A DNA stretch of 64,000 bases from Leclercia adecarboxylata (lineage in GTDB: Bacteria; Pseudomonadota; Gammaproteobacteria; Enterobacterales; Enterobacteriaceae): contig NZ_CP035382.1 in assembly GCF_006874705.1 (NCBI RefSeq), forward strand, positions 310,001-374,000, in the 5' to 3' direction. Shown here one piece after another: positions 1 to 9,480 of this stretch. Both the position numbers and the translations under genes were made by a program. Numbering within the stretch: the first letter of the stretch is position 1; the number at the start of each line of letters is the position of its first letter. The notes under the pieces are model-generated. The model searched no databases. It was given only the letters and a program-made list of their open reading frames with translations, and was not told the DNA's origin.

Positions 1-345
1 GCGGAAAACGGCATTGCGCGAGTTGACGCGTTTACCGTCAACCAGGATCAGCGTGTAGCTGCTGTCCAGACCGCGAATACTGACGCCCTTACGGTTGTCC
101 CCTTCGTCAGTTAACTGCACGCCCGGCACATCCTTTAATACATCTTTCAGGTTCTGCACCGGCTTGCGCTGCAGATCCTGCTGAGTGATGACGCTGATAC
201 TGGCCGGGGCATCTTTCAGGTTTTGCTCGTTGGCCGAGGCGGTCACCACCATGGTATCGCCAGATTCCGCCGCAACAACCGGCAGGGCCAGGGACAGAGC
301 AGACGCACACAGCCCTCCCCGAACGAAGGGATTCAACCTAAACAT
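1..345 (-). CDS. cirA: Catecholate siderophore receptor CirA, N-terminal part (runs off the window)
   Basis: This is the first 115 codons of a TonB-dependent outer-membrane receptor. It begins [11 protein letters not shown], has a signal peptide ending near VVAAES, a TonB-box-like stretch (GDTMVVTAS) and the start of the plug domain with [14 protein letters not shown] and [18 protein letters not shown]. These match E. coli CirA almost residue for residue. The family takes up catecholate iron-siderophore breakdown products and is the receptor for colicins Ia/Ib. The barrel lies outside the window. A Fur-box-like sequence upstream (near 537-552) fits iron repression. Identity is secure; integrity of the rest cannot be judged. 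Confidence 0.96.
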   Translation of the reverse strand, partial: MFRLNPFVRGGLCASALSLALPVVAAESGDTMVVTASANEQNLKDAPASISVITQQDLQRKPVQNLKDVLKDVPGVQLTDEGDNRKGVSIRGLDSSYTLILVDGKRVNSRNAVFR

Positions 346-528
346 TTCCTATCTCCATGAGGTAAACACAGCAAAATCAAATATGTACTGCTCACAATTG
401 CATTGCATGCCGCCCGCTTCTCTGGCAGGTCGGCCGGGTAATTCTTTGCAGGTGTGGGCACAACATCCTCCCCTGACCAGGGCGACGATGCTGACTCCTT
501 CATCCCTTTGATTACTTTGCTAATGATA

Positions 529-555
529 AAGCAAACGATAACTATTATCAATTCA
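529..555 (-). promoter_or_regulatory. Fur-box-like operator upstream of cirA
   Basis: The core GATAACTATTATCAAT at 537-552 closely resembles the Fur consensus GATAATGATAATCATTATC. It is flanked by another GATAA-like half site at 525-529. It lies about 190 bases upstream of the cirA start, a plausible distance with a long leader. Iron repression by Fur is established for cirA in E. coli; the exact footprint here is inferred. Confidence 0.6.
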
Positions 556-596
556 ATTGTTAAAAGTTATGTCAAGAGTGCATAGTGTGGAGAAAT

Positions 597-623
597 AAAA
601 AAACCCGCTCGGGTGAGCGGGTT
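597..623 (-). terminator. Rho-independent terminator of lysP
   Basis: A GC-rich stem (AACCCGCTC at 602-610 paired with GAGCGGGTT at 615-623) is flanked on its left by an A-run, which is the U-tract for minus-strand transcripts. It sits just beyond the lysP stop codon. Confidence 0.85.
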
Positions 624-640
624 AAAGAGAGGCGTTGCGG

Positions 641-2110
641 TTATTTTTTAAAGCTATTCGGGAATTCCATTTCGCTATAGCTGACAAACTTCGTTCCCTT
701 CGCCAGCTTGTAGCCAAACCAGATAATCAGGAACAACGGGATACCAATATAGGTCGCTGCCACGCCGCCCCAGTCAATGGTGTCGGCGAGGAAGGCTTCG
801 TAGTTCTGACCCAGAGTGATGATCAGACACAGCACAAAGGCGAAGATCGGCCCCAGCGGGAAGAATCCGGAGCGGTACGGCAGGTTGCTAATGTCATAGC
901 CCTGCTTCACGTAGCCGCGACGGAAACGGTAGTGGCTGATGGCGATACCGAGCCAGGCGATAAAGCCCGTCATGCCGGAGGTATTCAGCAGCCAGAGGTA
1001 GACCGTCTGGTTGCCAAACATTGAGGTCAGGAAGCACAGGCAGGCAATTACGGTGGTGGCATACAGCGCGTTACGCGGCACGCCGCCCCGGGACAGCTTC
1101 GCGAAAATACGCGGCGCTTTGCCGTCGCAGGCCAGGGAGTAGAGCATACGGGTAGAGGCGTACATCCCGGAGTTACCCGCCGACAGTACCGCCGTCAGGA
1201 TCACCGCATTCATCACCGCCGCCGCTGAGAGCAGGCCGGCATGCTGGAACACCAGGGTGAACGGGCTGACGCTGATGTCTTTTACATCGTTACGCAGCAG
1301 GCTCGGATCGGTATACGGAATGATCAGGCTGATAATCAGGATTGCGAACACATAGAACAGCAGGATACGCCAGAAGACCTGCCGCACCGCGCGCGGAATG
1401 TTCTTCTCCGGGTTTTCGGATTCACCGGCGGCAATACCAATAAGCTCCGTTCCCTGGAAGGAGAAGCCGACGATCATCGCCACGCCAATCATCGCCGAGA
1501 AGCCCCCGGCAAAGGGCGCATCGCCAATCCCCCAGTTGCTCCAGCCCGCCGGTTCGGTGCCTTTGAAGATACCGAAGATCATCGCCACGCCCACGGCGAT
1601 AAAGATGATCACCGTGGCGACTTTGATCAGCGAGAACCAGTATTCCGCCTCGCCAAAACCGCGCACGGAGATGTAGTTCAGCAGGAAGATCAGTCCGAGG
1701 AAGATGGCGCTCCAGATCCAGCCCGGCGTATCCGGGAACCACCAGGTCATCACCAGCTGCGAGGCCACGAGATCCACGGCGATGGTGACCGCCCAGTTGT
1801 ACCAGTAGTTCCAGCCCAGCGCGAAGCCGAAGCCTTCTTCCACATATTTCTGACCGTAGGTGGAGAAAGAACCGGATACCGGCATGTACGCCGCCAGTTC
1901 GCCCAGGCTGGTCATCAGGAAATAGACCATCAAACCGATCAGGATATAGGAAAAGAGCGCGCCGCCAGGGCCCGCTGCAGAAATGGTCGCTCCAGAGGCG
2001 ACAAACAAACCTGTACCGATAGAACCGCCAATGGCAATCATCGTCAGGTGACGCGCCTTGAGTTCGCGACGTAGCGCGGGCGCTTCTGTGGTTTTATTTT
2101 CGGAAACCAT
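641..2110 (-). CDS. lysP: Lysine-specific permease LysP
   Basis: A 489-residue amino acid/proton symporter of the APC (amino acid transporter) family with about 12 membrane helices, located in the inner membrane. It imports lysine and in E. coli also acts as a co-sensor for CadC. The start at 2110 gives MVSENKTTEAPALRRELKARH and the length of E. coli LysP (489). The family signature IGGSIGTGLFVASG lies near residues 25-40. An upstream in-frame start at 2179 would add an unmatched 23-residue tail and is rejected. yeiE lies upstream on the same strand with about 180 bases between them, so lysP probably has its own promoter. Confidence 0.97.
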   Translation of the reverse strand: MVSENKTTEAPALRRELKARHLTMIAIGGSIGTGLFVASGATISAAGPGGALFSYILIGLMVYFLMTSLGELAAYMPVSGSFSTYGQKYVEEGFGFALGWNYWYNWAVTIAVDLVASQLVMTWWFPDTPGWIWSAIFLGLIFLLNYISVRGFGEAEYWFSLIKVATVIIFIAVGVAMIFGIFKGTEPAGWSNWGIGDAPFAGGFSAMIGVAMIVGFSFQGTELIGIAAGESENPEKNIPRAVRQVFWRILLFYVFAILIISLIIPYTDPSLLRNDVKDISVSPFTLVFQHAGLLSAAAVMNAVILTAVLSAGNSGMYASTRMLYSLACDGKAPRIFAKLSRGGVPRNALYATTVIACLCFLTSMFGNQTVYLWLLNTSGMTGFIAWLGIAISHYRFRRGYVKQGYDISNLPYRSGFFPLGPIFAFVLCLIITLGQNYEAFLADTIDWGGVAATYIGIPLFLIIWFGYKLAKGTKFVSYSEMEFPNSFKK

Positions 2111-2259
2111 ATGAAAATGCTGTCCATTCAAAAAATGAGGCGCGATTGTAGCAGACGATCGCCAGCTCTTCCGGCACAAATGCCCTGTTATAAGAGAGCT
2201 TCATGACCGGGCCGGGATTATAAGTAAAGCAGAGAATGACATCGGTGTGCGAAACAGAT

Positions 2260-2283
2260 CCCGGCGGGTAAATCGCCGCCGGG
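2260..2283 (-). terminator. Stem-loop after yeiE
   Basis: CCCGGCGG (2260-2267) pairs with CCGCCGGG (2276-2283), immediately downstream of the yeiE stop. The tail in the minus-strand sense is only moderately U-rich, so this is a probable rather than certain terminator. Confidence 0.5.
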
Positions 2284-2288
2284 CGGGC

Positions 2289-3158
2289 TTACATTTCGCA
2301 GTAACGCAGAAAACGCTGCAGGGAGTTGGAGAGGTGCTTCTGGCGATGATGGATGCGCCACAGGGTACGCACCAGCTTAGTCGGCAGCGGAACGGGGATC
2401 TCCACAAGCGTGCCGCTCTCCAGCTGTTCAGCAATCACCCGGCGTGACAGGCAGCTGATGCCAAGACCGTGGCGCACCGCATGTTTGATCGCCTCCGAAT
2501 TGCCCAGCTCCATGCCCATATGAAACTGCGGCAGATGCGAAAGCAGCAGATAATCAACGATCTCCCGCGTGCCCGACCCCTGCTCGCGCAAAATCCACGG
2601 TGCCTGCGCCAGCCGCTCCAGCGTCACCTCCTGCTGCAATAAAGAAGAGGCCGGCGAGGCGAAGACTACCAGCTCATCCTCCAGCCAGGGTTCGGCAATG
2701 ATGTCGGCGTTGTGGCACGGCCCTTCGATAAGGCCAATATCCACCCGAAAGTCGATCACCGCGGTGATCACGTCCTGGCTGTTGCCGACGCTCATCTCCA
2801 GCGGCAGAGACGGGAAATCGCGGCGGTAGCGGGCAATCACCTCCGGCAGGATATAGTTGCCGATGGTGCTGCTGGCATAGACGCGAATAGCGCCGTTATC
2901 CTCGCGAAACAGCTGTTCGATCTCGACGGTCTGCTCCAGCAGCGCCAGCGCGCGGGGATAGAGCAAGCGCCCGTGCTCGTTAACCACCAGCCGCTTCCCT
3001 ACCCTGTCAAAGAGCTGAACCCCCAGTTGGCCTTCAAGATCGGTCAGCGCGGCGCTGACCGCGGACTGGGATAGCGCCAGCATCTGGGAAGCCTGGGTAG
3101 TCGACCCGCTTTTCAGCACTTCGGCAAAGACTTCAAGCTGGCGTAACGTAATGTGCAT
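2289..3158 (-). CDS. yeiE: LysR-type transcriptional regulator YeiE
   Basis: A LysR-family regulator of 289 residues. The N-terminal winged helix-turn-helix contains [19 protein letters not shown], followed by the substrate-binding effector domain ([20 protein letters not shown] onward). The start at 3158 ([11 protein letters not shown]) matches E. coli; another in-frame ATG three codons upstream at 3167 is possible. YeiE homologues have been linked to sulfite sensing and iron or virulence gene control in enterics, which is family knowledge. It is divergent from yeiH across an AT-rich 122-base gap holding an inverted repeat (3203-3224), the usual LysR arrangement, so yeiH is a likely target. 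Confidence 0.93.
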   Translation of the reverse strand: MHITLRQLEVFAEVLKSGSTTQASQMLALSQSAVSAALTDLEGQLGVQLFDRVGKRLVVNEHGRLLYPRALALLEQTVEIEQLFREDNGAIRVYASSTIGNYILPEVIARYRRDFPSLPLEMSVGNSQDVITAVIDFRVDIGLIEGPCHNADIIAEPWLEDELVVFASPASSLLQQEVTLERLAQAPWILREQGSGTREIVDYLLLSHLPQFHMGMELGNSEAIKHAVRHGLGISCLSRRVIAEQLESGTLVEIPVPLPTKLVRTLWRIHHRQKHLSNSLQRFLRYCEM

Positions 3159-3202
3159 AGTTGCCATCCGGTACGGTAAGCGCTCTGCTTACCACTTATA
3201 AA

Positions 3203-3224
3203 GATTAATTATAAATATATAATC
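3203..3224. promoter_or_regulatory. Candidate LysR-type operator between yeiE and yeiH
   Basis: An interrupted palindrome, GATTA at 3203-3207 and TAATC at about 3220-3224, sits in the AT-rich divergent promoter region. LysR regulators typically bind T-N11-A palindromes in the gap to their target. Assignment to YeiE is inferred from position only. Confidence 0.4.
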
Positions 3225-3280
3225 AATTTTATTTTTAAGCCAGCACGCCGTAACCTTTAGCCAGAGAAAAGGAGAAGGTT

Positions 3281-4327
3281 ATGACAACACTCACCCTGCA
3301 GCATAATCGTACAGTGTGGCACTACATTCCCGGCCTGGCGCTGAGCGCGCTGGTCACCGGCGTGGCATTATGGGGCGGCAGTATTCCGGCGGTAGCCGGG
3401 GCGGGCTTCAGTGCCCTGACGCTGGCCATCCTGCTGGGGATGGTCGTCGGGAATACGGTCTATCCGCACATCTACAAGCCCTGCGATAGCGGCGTGATCT
3501 TCGCTAAGCAGCACCTGCTGCGCCTCGGGATCATCCTGTATGGCTTTCGCCTGACCTTTGCGCAGATTGCTGACGTTGGGGTCAGCGGGATCGCCATCGA
3601 CGTGTTAACCCTGACCAGCACCTTCTTGCTGGCCTGCTTTATCGGCCAGAAGGTGTTCGGGCTCGACAAACAGACCAGCTGGCTGATTGGCGCGGGCAGC
3701 AGCATTTGCGGTGCCGCGGCGGTACTGGCGACCGAGCCGGTAGTCAAGGCCGAGGCCAGCAAGGTGACGGTTGCCGTCGCGACGGTGGTGATCTTTGGTA
3801 CCCTGGCGATCTTCCTCTATCCGGCGATGTATCCCCTGGTGGCGCACTGGTTTAGCCCGGAAACCTACGGGATTTATATTGGCTCGACGATGCATGAGGT
3901 CGCTCAGGTGGTAGCAGCCGGTCATGCCATCAGCCCGGACGCGGAGAATGCGGCGGTGATCGCCAAAATGCTGCGAGTAATGATGCTGGCGCCCTTCCTG
4001 CTGATCCTGGCGGCGCGGGTGAAACAGCTCGCTCCGGCGGGCAACGGCGAGAAGAGCAAAATTACCATTCCGTGGTTTGCGATCCTGTTTATTGTGGTGG
4101 CGGTGTTTAACTCGTTCCATCTGCTGCCCAAAACAGTCGTCGATATGCTGGTGACGCTGGATACGGTGCTGCTGGCGATGGCGATGGCGGCGCTGGGCTT
4201 AACCACCCACGTCAGCGCCCTGAAAAAAGCCGGGGCGAAACCGCTGCTGATGGCGCTGCTGCTCTTTGTCTGGCTGATTGTTGGCGGCGGTGCCATTAAC
4301 CTGGCGGTTCATAGCCTGCTGGCATAA
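3281..4327 (+). CDS. yeiH: UPF0324 family inner-membrane protein YeiH
   Basis: A 348-residue membrane protein of the UPF0324/YeiH family (Pfam Cons_hypoth698) with about ten hydrophobic segments. It includes the family's conserved [18 protein letters not shown] stretch near residue 140 and [13 protein letters not shown] near 205. The ribosome binding site AGGAGAAGG stands just before the ATG. Family members are annotated as putative sulfate or sulfite exporters, but transport has not been widely demonstrated. The divergent YeiE regulator is its likely controller. Identity as YeiH is secure; substrate is uncertain. Confidence 0.93.
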   Translation: MTTLTLQHNRTVWHYIPGLALSALVTGVALWGGSIPAVAGAGFSALTLAILLGMVVGNTVYPHIYKPCDSGVIFAKQHLLRLGIILYGFRLTFAQIADVGVSGIAIDVLTLTSTFLLACFIGQKVFGLDKQTSWLIGAGSSICGAAAVLATEPVVKAEASKVTVAVATVVIFGTLAIFLYPAMYPLVAHWFSPETYGIYIGSTMHEVAQVVAAGHAISPDAENAAVIAKMLRVMMLAPFLLILAARVKQLAPAGNGEKSKITIPWFAILFIVVAVFNSFHLLPKTVVDMLVTLDTVLLAMAMAALGLTTHVSALKKAGAKPLLMALLLFVWLIVGGGAINLAVHSLLA

Positions 4328-4343
4328 ACCACTTCAAACTTCT

Positions 4344-4383
4344 CCTGTTAACCCGCTATCATAAGCGTTTGCGGGTTAACAGG
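4344..4383 (+). promoter_or_regulatory. Perfect 13-bp inverted repeat covering the nfo ribosome binding site
   Basis: CCTGTTAACCCGC at 4344-4356 is exactly repeated in reverse complement at 4371-4383, with a 14-base loop. The 3' arm ends in AGG, and AGGA at 4381-4384 is the only Shine-Dalgarno-like sequence before the nfo ATG at 4393. In RNA the hairpin could end yeiH transcription, though no U-tract follows, or occlude nfo translation. As DNA it could be an operator. The sequence alone does not say which. Confidence 0.6.
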
Positions 4384-4392
4384 AATCCCTTT

Positions 4393-5250
4393 ATGAAATA
4401 TGTTGGAGCGCACGTCAGCGCTGCTGGCGGTCTGGCGAATGCCGCCATTCGTGCCGCCGAAATTGAGGCGACCGCCTTCGCCCTGTTCACCAAAAATCAG
4501 CGCCAGTGGCGCGCCGCACCCTTAACGACTCAGGTGATTGATGAGTTCAAAGCGGCCTGCGAAAAATACCATTTCACTCCCGGCCAGATCCTGCCCCACG
4601 ACAGCTACCTGATTAACCTCGGTCACCCGGTTCAGGAGGCGCTGGATAAATCCCGCGAGGCCTTCCTGGATGAGATGCAGCGCTGCGAGCAGCTCGGCCT
4701 GACGCTGCTGAACTTCCACCCTGGCAGCCATCTGACGCAGATCGACGAAGACGCCTGTCTGGCACGGATCGCCGAGTCGATCAATATCGTGCTGGAACAG
4801 ACTCAAGGGGTAACGGCGGTGATTGAGAATACCGCCGGACAGGGCAGCAACCTCGGTTTCCGCTTTGAGCATCTGGCGGCCATTATCGATGGCGTGGAAG
4901 ATAAAACCCGCGTCGGCGTCTGCATTGATACCTGCCATGCCTTTGCGGCGGGTTACGACCTGCGCAGCAGTGAAGAGTGTGCCAAAACCTTCGCGGAATT
5001 CGAGCACATTGTGGGCTTCAAGTACCTGCGCGGCATGCACCTCAACGATGCGAAAAGCGCTTTTGGCAGCCGCGTTGACCGCCATCACAGCCTGGGTGAA
5101 GGCAACATCGGCCACGACGCGTTCCGCTTTATCATGCAGGACCCGCGTTTCGACGGCATTCCGCTGGTGCTGGAAACCATCAACCCGGATATCTGGGCGG
5201 AAGAGATCGCCTGGCTGAAGGCACAGCAGACGGCAGAAGTAACGGTATAA
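4393..5250 (+). CDS. nfo: Endonuclease IV (AP endonuclease)
   Basis: A 285-residue class II AP endonuclease with a TIM-barrel fold and three zinc ions. It cleaves 5' of abasic sites and removes 3'-blocking groups in base excision repair. The start at 4393 ([13 protein letters not shown]) and the length equal E. coli Nfo. Metal ligands sit in the expected motifs: His69 in [36 protein letters not shown] and [10 protein letters not shown]. An in-frame ATG at 4369 would add eight unmatched residues and is rejected. In E. coli it is SoxRS-induced; no SoxS site was resolved here. A hairpin spans its ribosome binding site. Confidence 0.97.
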   Translation: MKYVGAHVSAAGGLANAAIRAAEIEATAFALFTKNQRQWRAAPLTTQVIDEFKAACEKYHFTPGQILPHDSYLINLGHPVQEALDKSREAFLDEMQRCEQLGLTLLNFHPGSHLTQIDEDACLARIAESINIVLEQTQGVTAVIENTAGQGSNLGFRFEHLAAIIDGVEDKTRVGVCIDTCHAFAAGYDLRSSEECAKTFAEFEHIVGFKYLRGMHLNDAKSAFGSRVDRHHSLGEGNIGHDAFRFIMQDPRFDGIPLVLETINPDIWAEEIAWLKAQQTAEVTV

Positions 5251-5283
5251 AAAAATCGCCGCTTTCGCGGCGATTGTCTTATT
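5250..5283 (+). terminator. Terminator of nfo
   Basis: The stem AATCGCCGC / GCGGCGATT (about 5254-5275) has a TTT loop. A-rich sequence precedes it and a T-rich tail follows, so it could work in both directions. It lies directly after the nfo stop. Confidence 0.75.
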
Positions 5284-5286
5284 ACA

Positions 5287-5316
5287 ATAAAAAGGCAGAG
5301 TTTCCTCTGCCTTTTA
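5287..5316 (-). terminator. Terminator of the fruBKA operon
   Basis: GGCAGAG (5294-5300) pairs with CTCTGCC (5305-5311), with A-runs on the left and T-runs on the right. It is symmetrical and can stop both the fru transcript and read-through from nfo. Confidence 0.8.
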
Positions 5317-5329
5317 TCTTTAAGAGAAA

Positions 5330-7027
5330 TTATGCTGCTTTCGCGGCGATCGCTTCAGCTTCCGGGCGTTTTACCACCGCGTAAGAGAGACCTGCCACCA
5401 GCGTACCGGCGATAATCGCGAACAGGTAACCCAGCACCGGCGTAATCGCACCCGGGATCAGCAGAACAAACAGACCGCCATGCGGCGCCATCAGTTTTGC
5501 GCCCACCGCCATGGAGATAGCACCGGTCACCGCACCGCCGACGATACAGCACGGAAGAACGCGCATCGGGTCACGGGCAGCGAACGGAATCGCCCCTTCG
5601 GTGATAAAGCACAGGCCCAGAACCAGCGCCGCTTTACCGCCTTCCTGCTGCGCCTTGTCGAACTTACGACGAGCAATGATAGTCGCCAGGCCCAGCGCCA
5701 GCGGTGGCACCATACCTGCAGCCATAATCGCCGCCATCGGAGCATAAGTCTGGGTACTCAGCAGGCCAACGCCGAACGCATAAGCCGCTTTGTTCACCGG
5801 ACCACCCATATCGGTACACATCATGGCGCCGAGGATCGCACCCAGCAGGACCGCATTGGCGGTGCCCATGGTCTGCAGCCAGTGGGTCAGGCCTTCGAGG
5901 ATACCTGCGACCGGCTTACCGATCAGGTAGATCATAGCCAGACCAACAACCAGGCTGGAGAACAGCGGAATGATCAGGATCGGTTTCAGCGCTTCCATAC
6001 TCTGCGGCAGTTTCAGCTTCGAGCTGATCAGCTTCGCCACGTAGCCGGCAAGGAAGCCGGCGATGATCCCGCCGATAAAGCCAGAGCCGGTGCTCACGGC
6101 CAGCATACCGCCGATCAGGCCAGGGGTCAGACCCGGACGGTCAGCGATGGAGAACGCAATGTAACCTGCCAGTACCGGCACCATCAGCGCGAACGCCGAG
6201 CCGCCGCCAATCTGCATCAATGCCGCCGCCAGGGTACCCGGCTCTTTAAAGGCCTCGATACCAAAGGCGAAGGAGAGCGCGATACAGAGACCGCCCGCCA
6301 CCACCATCGGCAGCATATAGGAGACGCCCGTCAGCAGGTGACGGTAAGCCCCGGCGGACTCTTTCTTGCCTTCGGAGGCCGAGGAGGCGGTGTTGCCCGC
6401 CGGCTGGAAGGTTTTCGCTTCCGCCTGGGCTTTGTCCAGCTCCTGGGCAGTTTTCTTCAGCGCCAGACCGGTTGAGGTGCGGTACATCGGCTTACCGGCG
6501 AACTTCGCCAGATCCACTTCGATATCCGCGGCCACGATCACCAGGTCCGCTGCCGCCACCTCTTCCGGGGTGATGGCATTGCCTGCGCCCACCGAGCCGC
6601 GGGTTTCAACCTTCACCCACCAGCCGCGTTTTTTGGCTTCGGTTTCAATGGCTTCTGCGGCCATAAAGGTGTGCGCCACGCCGGTCGGGCAGGCGGTCAC
6701 CGCCACCACGCGTTTCGGACCGCTGGTAACAGTCGTTGCCGCCGCTTCTGCGACAGGAGCGGTATACAGCGCCGCATGGCCTTTCGCTTCGCTCAGGAAC
6801 AGTTCCGGGTGAGCGACCGCGCGATTGATATCGCCCAGCCACACTTTTTTGCCGTTCAGCGAGCTGTCGGCCGGGATCTTGTCGCCCAGGACGATAACCA
6901 GTTCGGCATCGCCCGGGTTGTCGATGAAATCAAGGTGTGCTTTATGTCCCGCCGAACCCAGCAAGGTTTTCGCCATATAGGCGCGGGCCTGTCCGAGTGC
7001 AGAGTCAATAATCAGCAGCGTTTTCAT
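5330..7027 (-). CDS. fruA: Fructose-specific PTS enzyme IIB'BC
   Basis: A 565-residue fructose permease of the phosphotransferase system (E. coli FruA 563). Residues 1-100 form a degenerate EIIB' domain. Residues about 105-205 form the active EIIB domain, with the phosphocysteine in VAVTACPTGVAHTFMAAEA. After an Ala/Ser-rich linker the EIIC membrane domain begins near AYRHLLTGVSYMLPMVVAGG. It imports fructose as fructose 1-phosphate. It is the last gene of fruBKA, 16 bases after fruK. Confidence 0.97.
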   Translation of the reverse strand: MKTLLIIDSALGQARAYMAKTLLGSAGHKAHLDFIDNPGDAELVIVLGDKIPADSSLNGKKVWLGDINRAVAHPELFLSEAKGHAALYTAPVAEAAATTVTSGPKRVVAVTACPTGVAHTFMAAEAIETEAKKRGWWVKVETRGSVGAGNAITPEEVAAADLVIVAADIEVDLAKFAGKPMYRTSTGLALKKTAQELDKAQAEAKTFQPAGNTASSASEGKKESAGAYRHLLTGVSYMLPMVVAGGLCIALSFAFGIEAFKEPGTLAAALMQIGGGSAFALMVPVLAGYIAFSIADRPGLTPGLIGGMLAVSTGSGFIGGIIAGFLAGYVAKLISSKLKLPQSMEALKPILIIPLFSSLVVGLAMIYLIGKPVAGILEGLTHWLQTMGTANAVLLGAILGAMMCTDMGGPVNKAAYAFGVGLLSTQTYAPMAAIMAAGMVPPLALGLATIIARRKFDKAQQEGGKAALVLGLCFITEGAIPFAARDPMRVLPCCIVGGAVTGAISMAVGAKLMAPHGGLFVLLIPGAITPVLGYLFAIIAGTLVAGLSYAVVKRPEAEAIAAKAA

Positions 7028-7043
7028 TATGCCTCTCCTGCTG

Positions 7044-7982
7044 TCAGTTAAAGGGTTTCAAGTCAACGCGCGCCATCATCGCGGCTAACTGGGTACGATC
7101 GGTGATCCCGACATTGCTCTGGCTGACGGCCAGGGCAGCAACGGCGGTGGCAAGACGTAACGTGTGTTCACTGGATTCACGCATCAGCAGGCCGTAAATC
7201 AACCCGCCCACCATCGAATCGCCTGCACCCACGGTGCTGACCACTTCCATCGACGGCGGTTTGGCGATCCATTCGCCGGAGGCGTTAACCCACAGCGCGC
7301 CCTCTGCACCCAGCGAGATCACCACATGCGCGATACCTTGCTCACGTAAGGCATGGGCGGCATCAATGACATCCTTTAAGTCTGGCAGCTTACGGCCAGC
7401 CCAGATCTCAAGTTCGCGACGATTCGGTTTCACCAGCCACGGCGCGGCTTTCAGACCCGCCACCAGCGCATCGCGGCTGCTGTCAAAGATGATGCATGGG
7501 CACTGGCTGCGCAGGCGCGTCATCCAGTCGGTAAAGGCTTCCGGGCTGACGCCGGACGGCAGGCTGCCGCTGACGCAGACCATGTCGAACTGACCCAGCC
7601 AGGTCAGGGAGTCATTCACAAAACGCTCCCAGTCGGCCTGGGTGACTTCAAAACCGGAGAAGTTCAGGTCGGTCACTTCGCCATCTTTTTCGGTCATTTT
7701 CACGTTGATGCGGGTACGGCCCTGCACCACCTGAAAACGGTTGGCGATCCCCAGCTCGCTGAACAGCTGCTGGAAACCATCCTGGTTATCTTTGCCGAGG
7801 AAGCCGCCGACGGTGACGTCGATCCCGAGATCCTTCAGCACTTTCGCAACGTTAATCCCTTTACCTGCCGCGTGCAGGCCAGTGGTACGCACGAGGTTAA
7901 CTTCGCCGCGTTCAATTTCCGGGCAAAAGCCCACGAGGTCGTAAGCCGGGTTCAGCGTAATGGTGGCAACACGTCTGCTCAT
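7044..7982 (-). CDS. fruK: 1-Phosphofructokinase
   Basis: A 312-residue PfkB-family sugar kinase that phosphorylates fructose 1-phosphate to fructose 1,6-bisphosphate using ATP. The N-terminal PfkB signature includes GKGINVAKVLKDLG, and the C-terminal one VGAGDSMVGGLIYG contains the catalytic Asp. The length equals E. coli FruK. Its ATG overlaps the fruB stop by one base (TAATG), which implies translational coupling. Fructose 1-phosphate, the substrate, is also the inducer that releases Cra from the operon. Confidence 0.97.
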   Translation of the reverse strand: MSRRVATITLNPAYDLVGFCPEIERGEVNLVRTTGLHAAGKGINVAKVLKDLGIDVTVGGFLGKDNQDGFQQLFSELGIANRFQVVQGRTRINVKMTEKDGEVTDLNFSGFEVTQADWERFVNDSLTWLGQFDMVCVSGSLPSGVSPEAFTDWMTRLRSQCPCIIFDSSRDALVAGLKAAPWLVKPNRRELEIWAGRKLPDLKDVIDAAHALREQGIAHVVISLGAEGALWVNASGEWIAKPPSMEVVSTVGAGDSMVGGLIYGLLMRESSEHTLRLATAVAALAVSQSNVGITDRTQLAAMMARVDLKPFN

Positions 7983-9112
7983 TATGCGCCCTCCCCCAGA
8001 CCGGCCGCGATGGCCTCGCCAATCGCTTTCAGCGCCTGTTCAGCATCTGCACCCTGCGCGGTAAAACGCAGGCGATGGCCTTTCTTCACGCCCAGCGCGA
8101 CAACCTTCATCAGGCTGCGACCGTTGGCCGGTTTGCCACTGCCGTCGAGGTTGGTGACGGTGACGTCGCTGTTGAACTGCTTAATGGTATTGACCAGCAT
8201 GGTGCCCGGACGAGCGTGCAGACCATGTTCGTTACGCACCACAAATTCGGCGCTCAGCAGTTCATCGGTATTCACATCATCGCTGGTCAGCAGCGCCAGC
8301 AGGGTTGCGGCATCGGCTTTCAGCAGTTGTTCAGCTTTTTTGTTCAGCAGCAGATCGCCGAGGCGCTTCAGCACCTCAACCGGCTGGTCATCCGCCATGG
8401 CGACGGTGACCAGCAGGGCCGTGGTTTCCCCGGCGGTGTCAAAAGCGGTGGCCGCACGGCTGACCGCGATAGCGCTGCGCAGGTTGCCTTCAGCACAGTC
8501 GTTCAGCCAGACGCCCTGACCGAGGTTCAGCGGTTTGTCGTTAACGGCGTGGGCCACGAAGGCGGTATCCACCGCACCGGCCTCTTTCAGGCGACCGGCG
8601 TTCAGCGCCTGCAGGGTCACCAGATCGGATGCCACTACGTCGAGAGTCAGCGTGTCGTTATCCAGCTTCAGGGCTTCGCTCTGCTTTTCACCCATCAGCA
8701 GCGCGCGCAGCTCTTCGGCAGTGGTGGCGGATTTCAGCTGTTCAGCCACCGCGTCGTCGCTCAGGACGTGCGTCAGCTGACGCAGCAGGCCGAGGTGTTC
8801 ATCGCTGCTGGCGGCAATCCCGATGGCGACATAAGCCACCTGGCCTTCGCCCCAGAGCACGCCCTGCGGGAACTGATAAACCTGAACGCCGGTTTTCAGC
8901 ACCTGGTCGCGGGTATCTGTGGTGCCATGCGGAATGGCGATGCCATTGCCAAGGAAGGTTGAGGTCTGTAGCTCGCGCGCCAGCATGCCGTCAACGTAGC
9001 CGTTGGCGACGTTGCCCGCCTGCACCAGCGCGGCAGCGATCTGCCGGATGGCCTCTTCTTTAGTACCGGCCTGTTCGCCGGGATGAATGTCCTGCACGGA
9101 TAACTGGAACAT
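7982..9112 (-). CDS. fruB: Fructose PTS diphosphoryl transfer protein (EIIA-FPr)
   Basis: A 376-residue protein with an N-terminal EIIA(Fru) domain, whose active His lies in [10 protein letters not shown] near residue 62. A central linker follows, then a C-terminal HPr-like FPr domain whose phosphohistidine is in [13 protein letters not shown] near residue 300. It carries phosphate from enzyme I to FruA. The start at 9112 ([14 protein letters not shown]) has a strong AGGAGTGGAG ribosome binding site. The longer in-frame start at 9154 would run across the Cra operator and is rejected. First gene of fruBKA. Confidence 0.97.
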   Translation of the reverse strand: MFQLSVQDIHPGEQAGTKEEAIRQIAAALVQAGNVANGYVDGMLARELQTSTFLGNGIAIPHGTTDTRDQVLKTGVQVYQFPQGVLWGEGQVAYVAIGIAASSDEHLGLLRQLTHVLSDDAVAEQLKSATTAEELRALLMGEKQSEALKLDNDTLTLDVVASDLVTLQALNAGRLKEAGAVDTAFVAHAVNDKPLNLGQGVWLNDCAEGNLRSAIAVSRAATAFDTAGETTALLVTVAMADDQPVEVLKRLGDLLLNKKAEQLLKADAATLLALLTSDDVNTDELLSAEFVVRNEHGLHARPGTMLVNTIKQFNSDVTVTNLDGSGKPANGRSLMKVVALGVKKGHRLRFTAQGADAEQALKAIGEAIAAGLGEGA

Positions 9113-9134
9113 GGTTCTCCACTCCTGCTGAAAT

Positions 9135-9146
9135 TGAATCGTTTCA
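9135..9146 (-). promoter_or_regulatory. Cra (FruR) operator 1 of fruBKA
   Basis: TGAATCGTTTCA at 9135-9146 fits the Cra consensus TGAAWCGNTTCA exactly. It lies 22 bases upstream of fruB. Cra repression of fruBKA, relieved by fructose 1-phosphate, is established in enterics. Confidence 0.9.
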
Positions 9147-9480
9147 GCTAACATGAAAAAAAATACGCTATTCCGGTTGAATCAGAGGTACCCGATAGCG
9201 CTGAAACGTTTCAAGAAGTCTTGCTCTTTCTACAAAAGCTTGCAAGTAAAGTTACAATTCAGCATACAAAATTTAGATGTGCAGCACATTTTATTGCCAG
9301 ACAAAGCTTTTTTTCTTATCTGTTTTGAATTTCACCGCTGTGTTTCAGCTACTTCAGCAAACGCATATAACAATCTGAAAGGGGATTTTTATTTTTCGTG
9401 GGGTGAGTGGCCTTGCGCGCTGTCTATTTTCTGACAAGCGGCGTAAACTCCGCCTCTCTTCATATCACTGATACAGAAAC
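9147..9480. other. Intergenic region between fruB and setB
   Basis: This AT-rich divergent promoter region holds the fruB promoter, Cra operator 2 and the presumed setB promoter. A small perfect palindrome (ATGTGC-A-GCACAT, 9277-9289) is also present. No credible coding sequence was found; an open frame across it is unlike any known protein and overlaps the operators. Confidence 0.6.
9202..9213 (-). promoter_or_regulatory. Cra (FruR) operator 2 of fruBKA
   Basis: TGAAACGTTTCA at 9202-9213 is a perfect palindrome matching the Cra consensus. With operator 1 it makes a tandem pair about 67 bases apart, as upstream of E. coli fruB. Confidence 0.9.

Noticed and set aside
9153..9434. A 93-codon open frame between fruB and setB
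   Set aside because: It runs across Cra operator 2 and the fru promoter, and the sequence is not protein-like.
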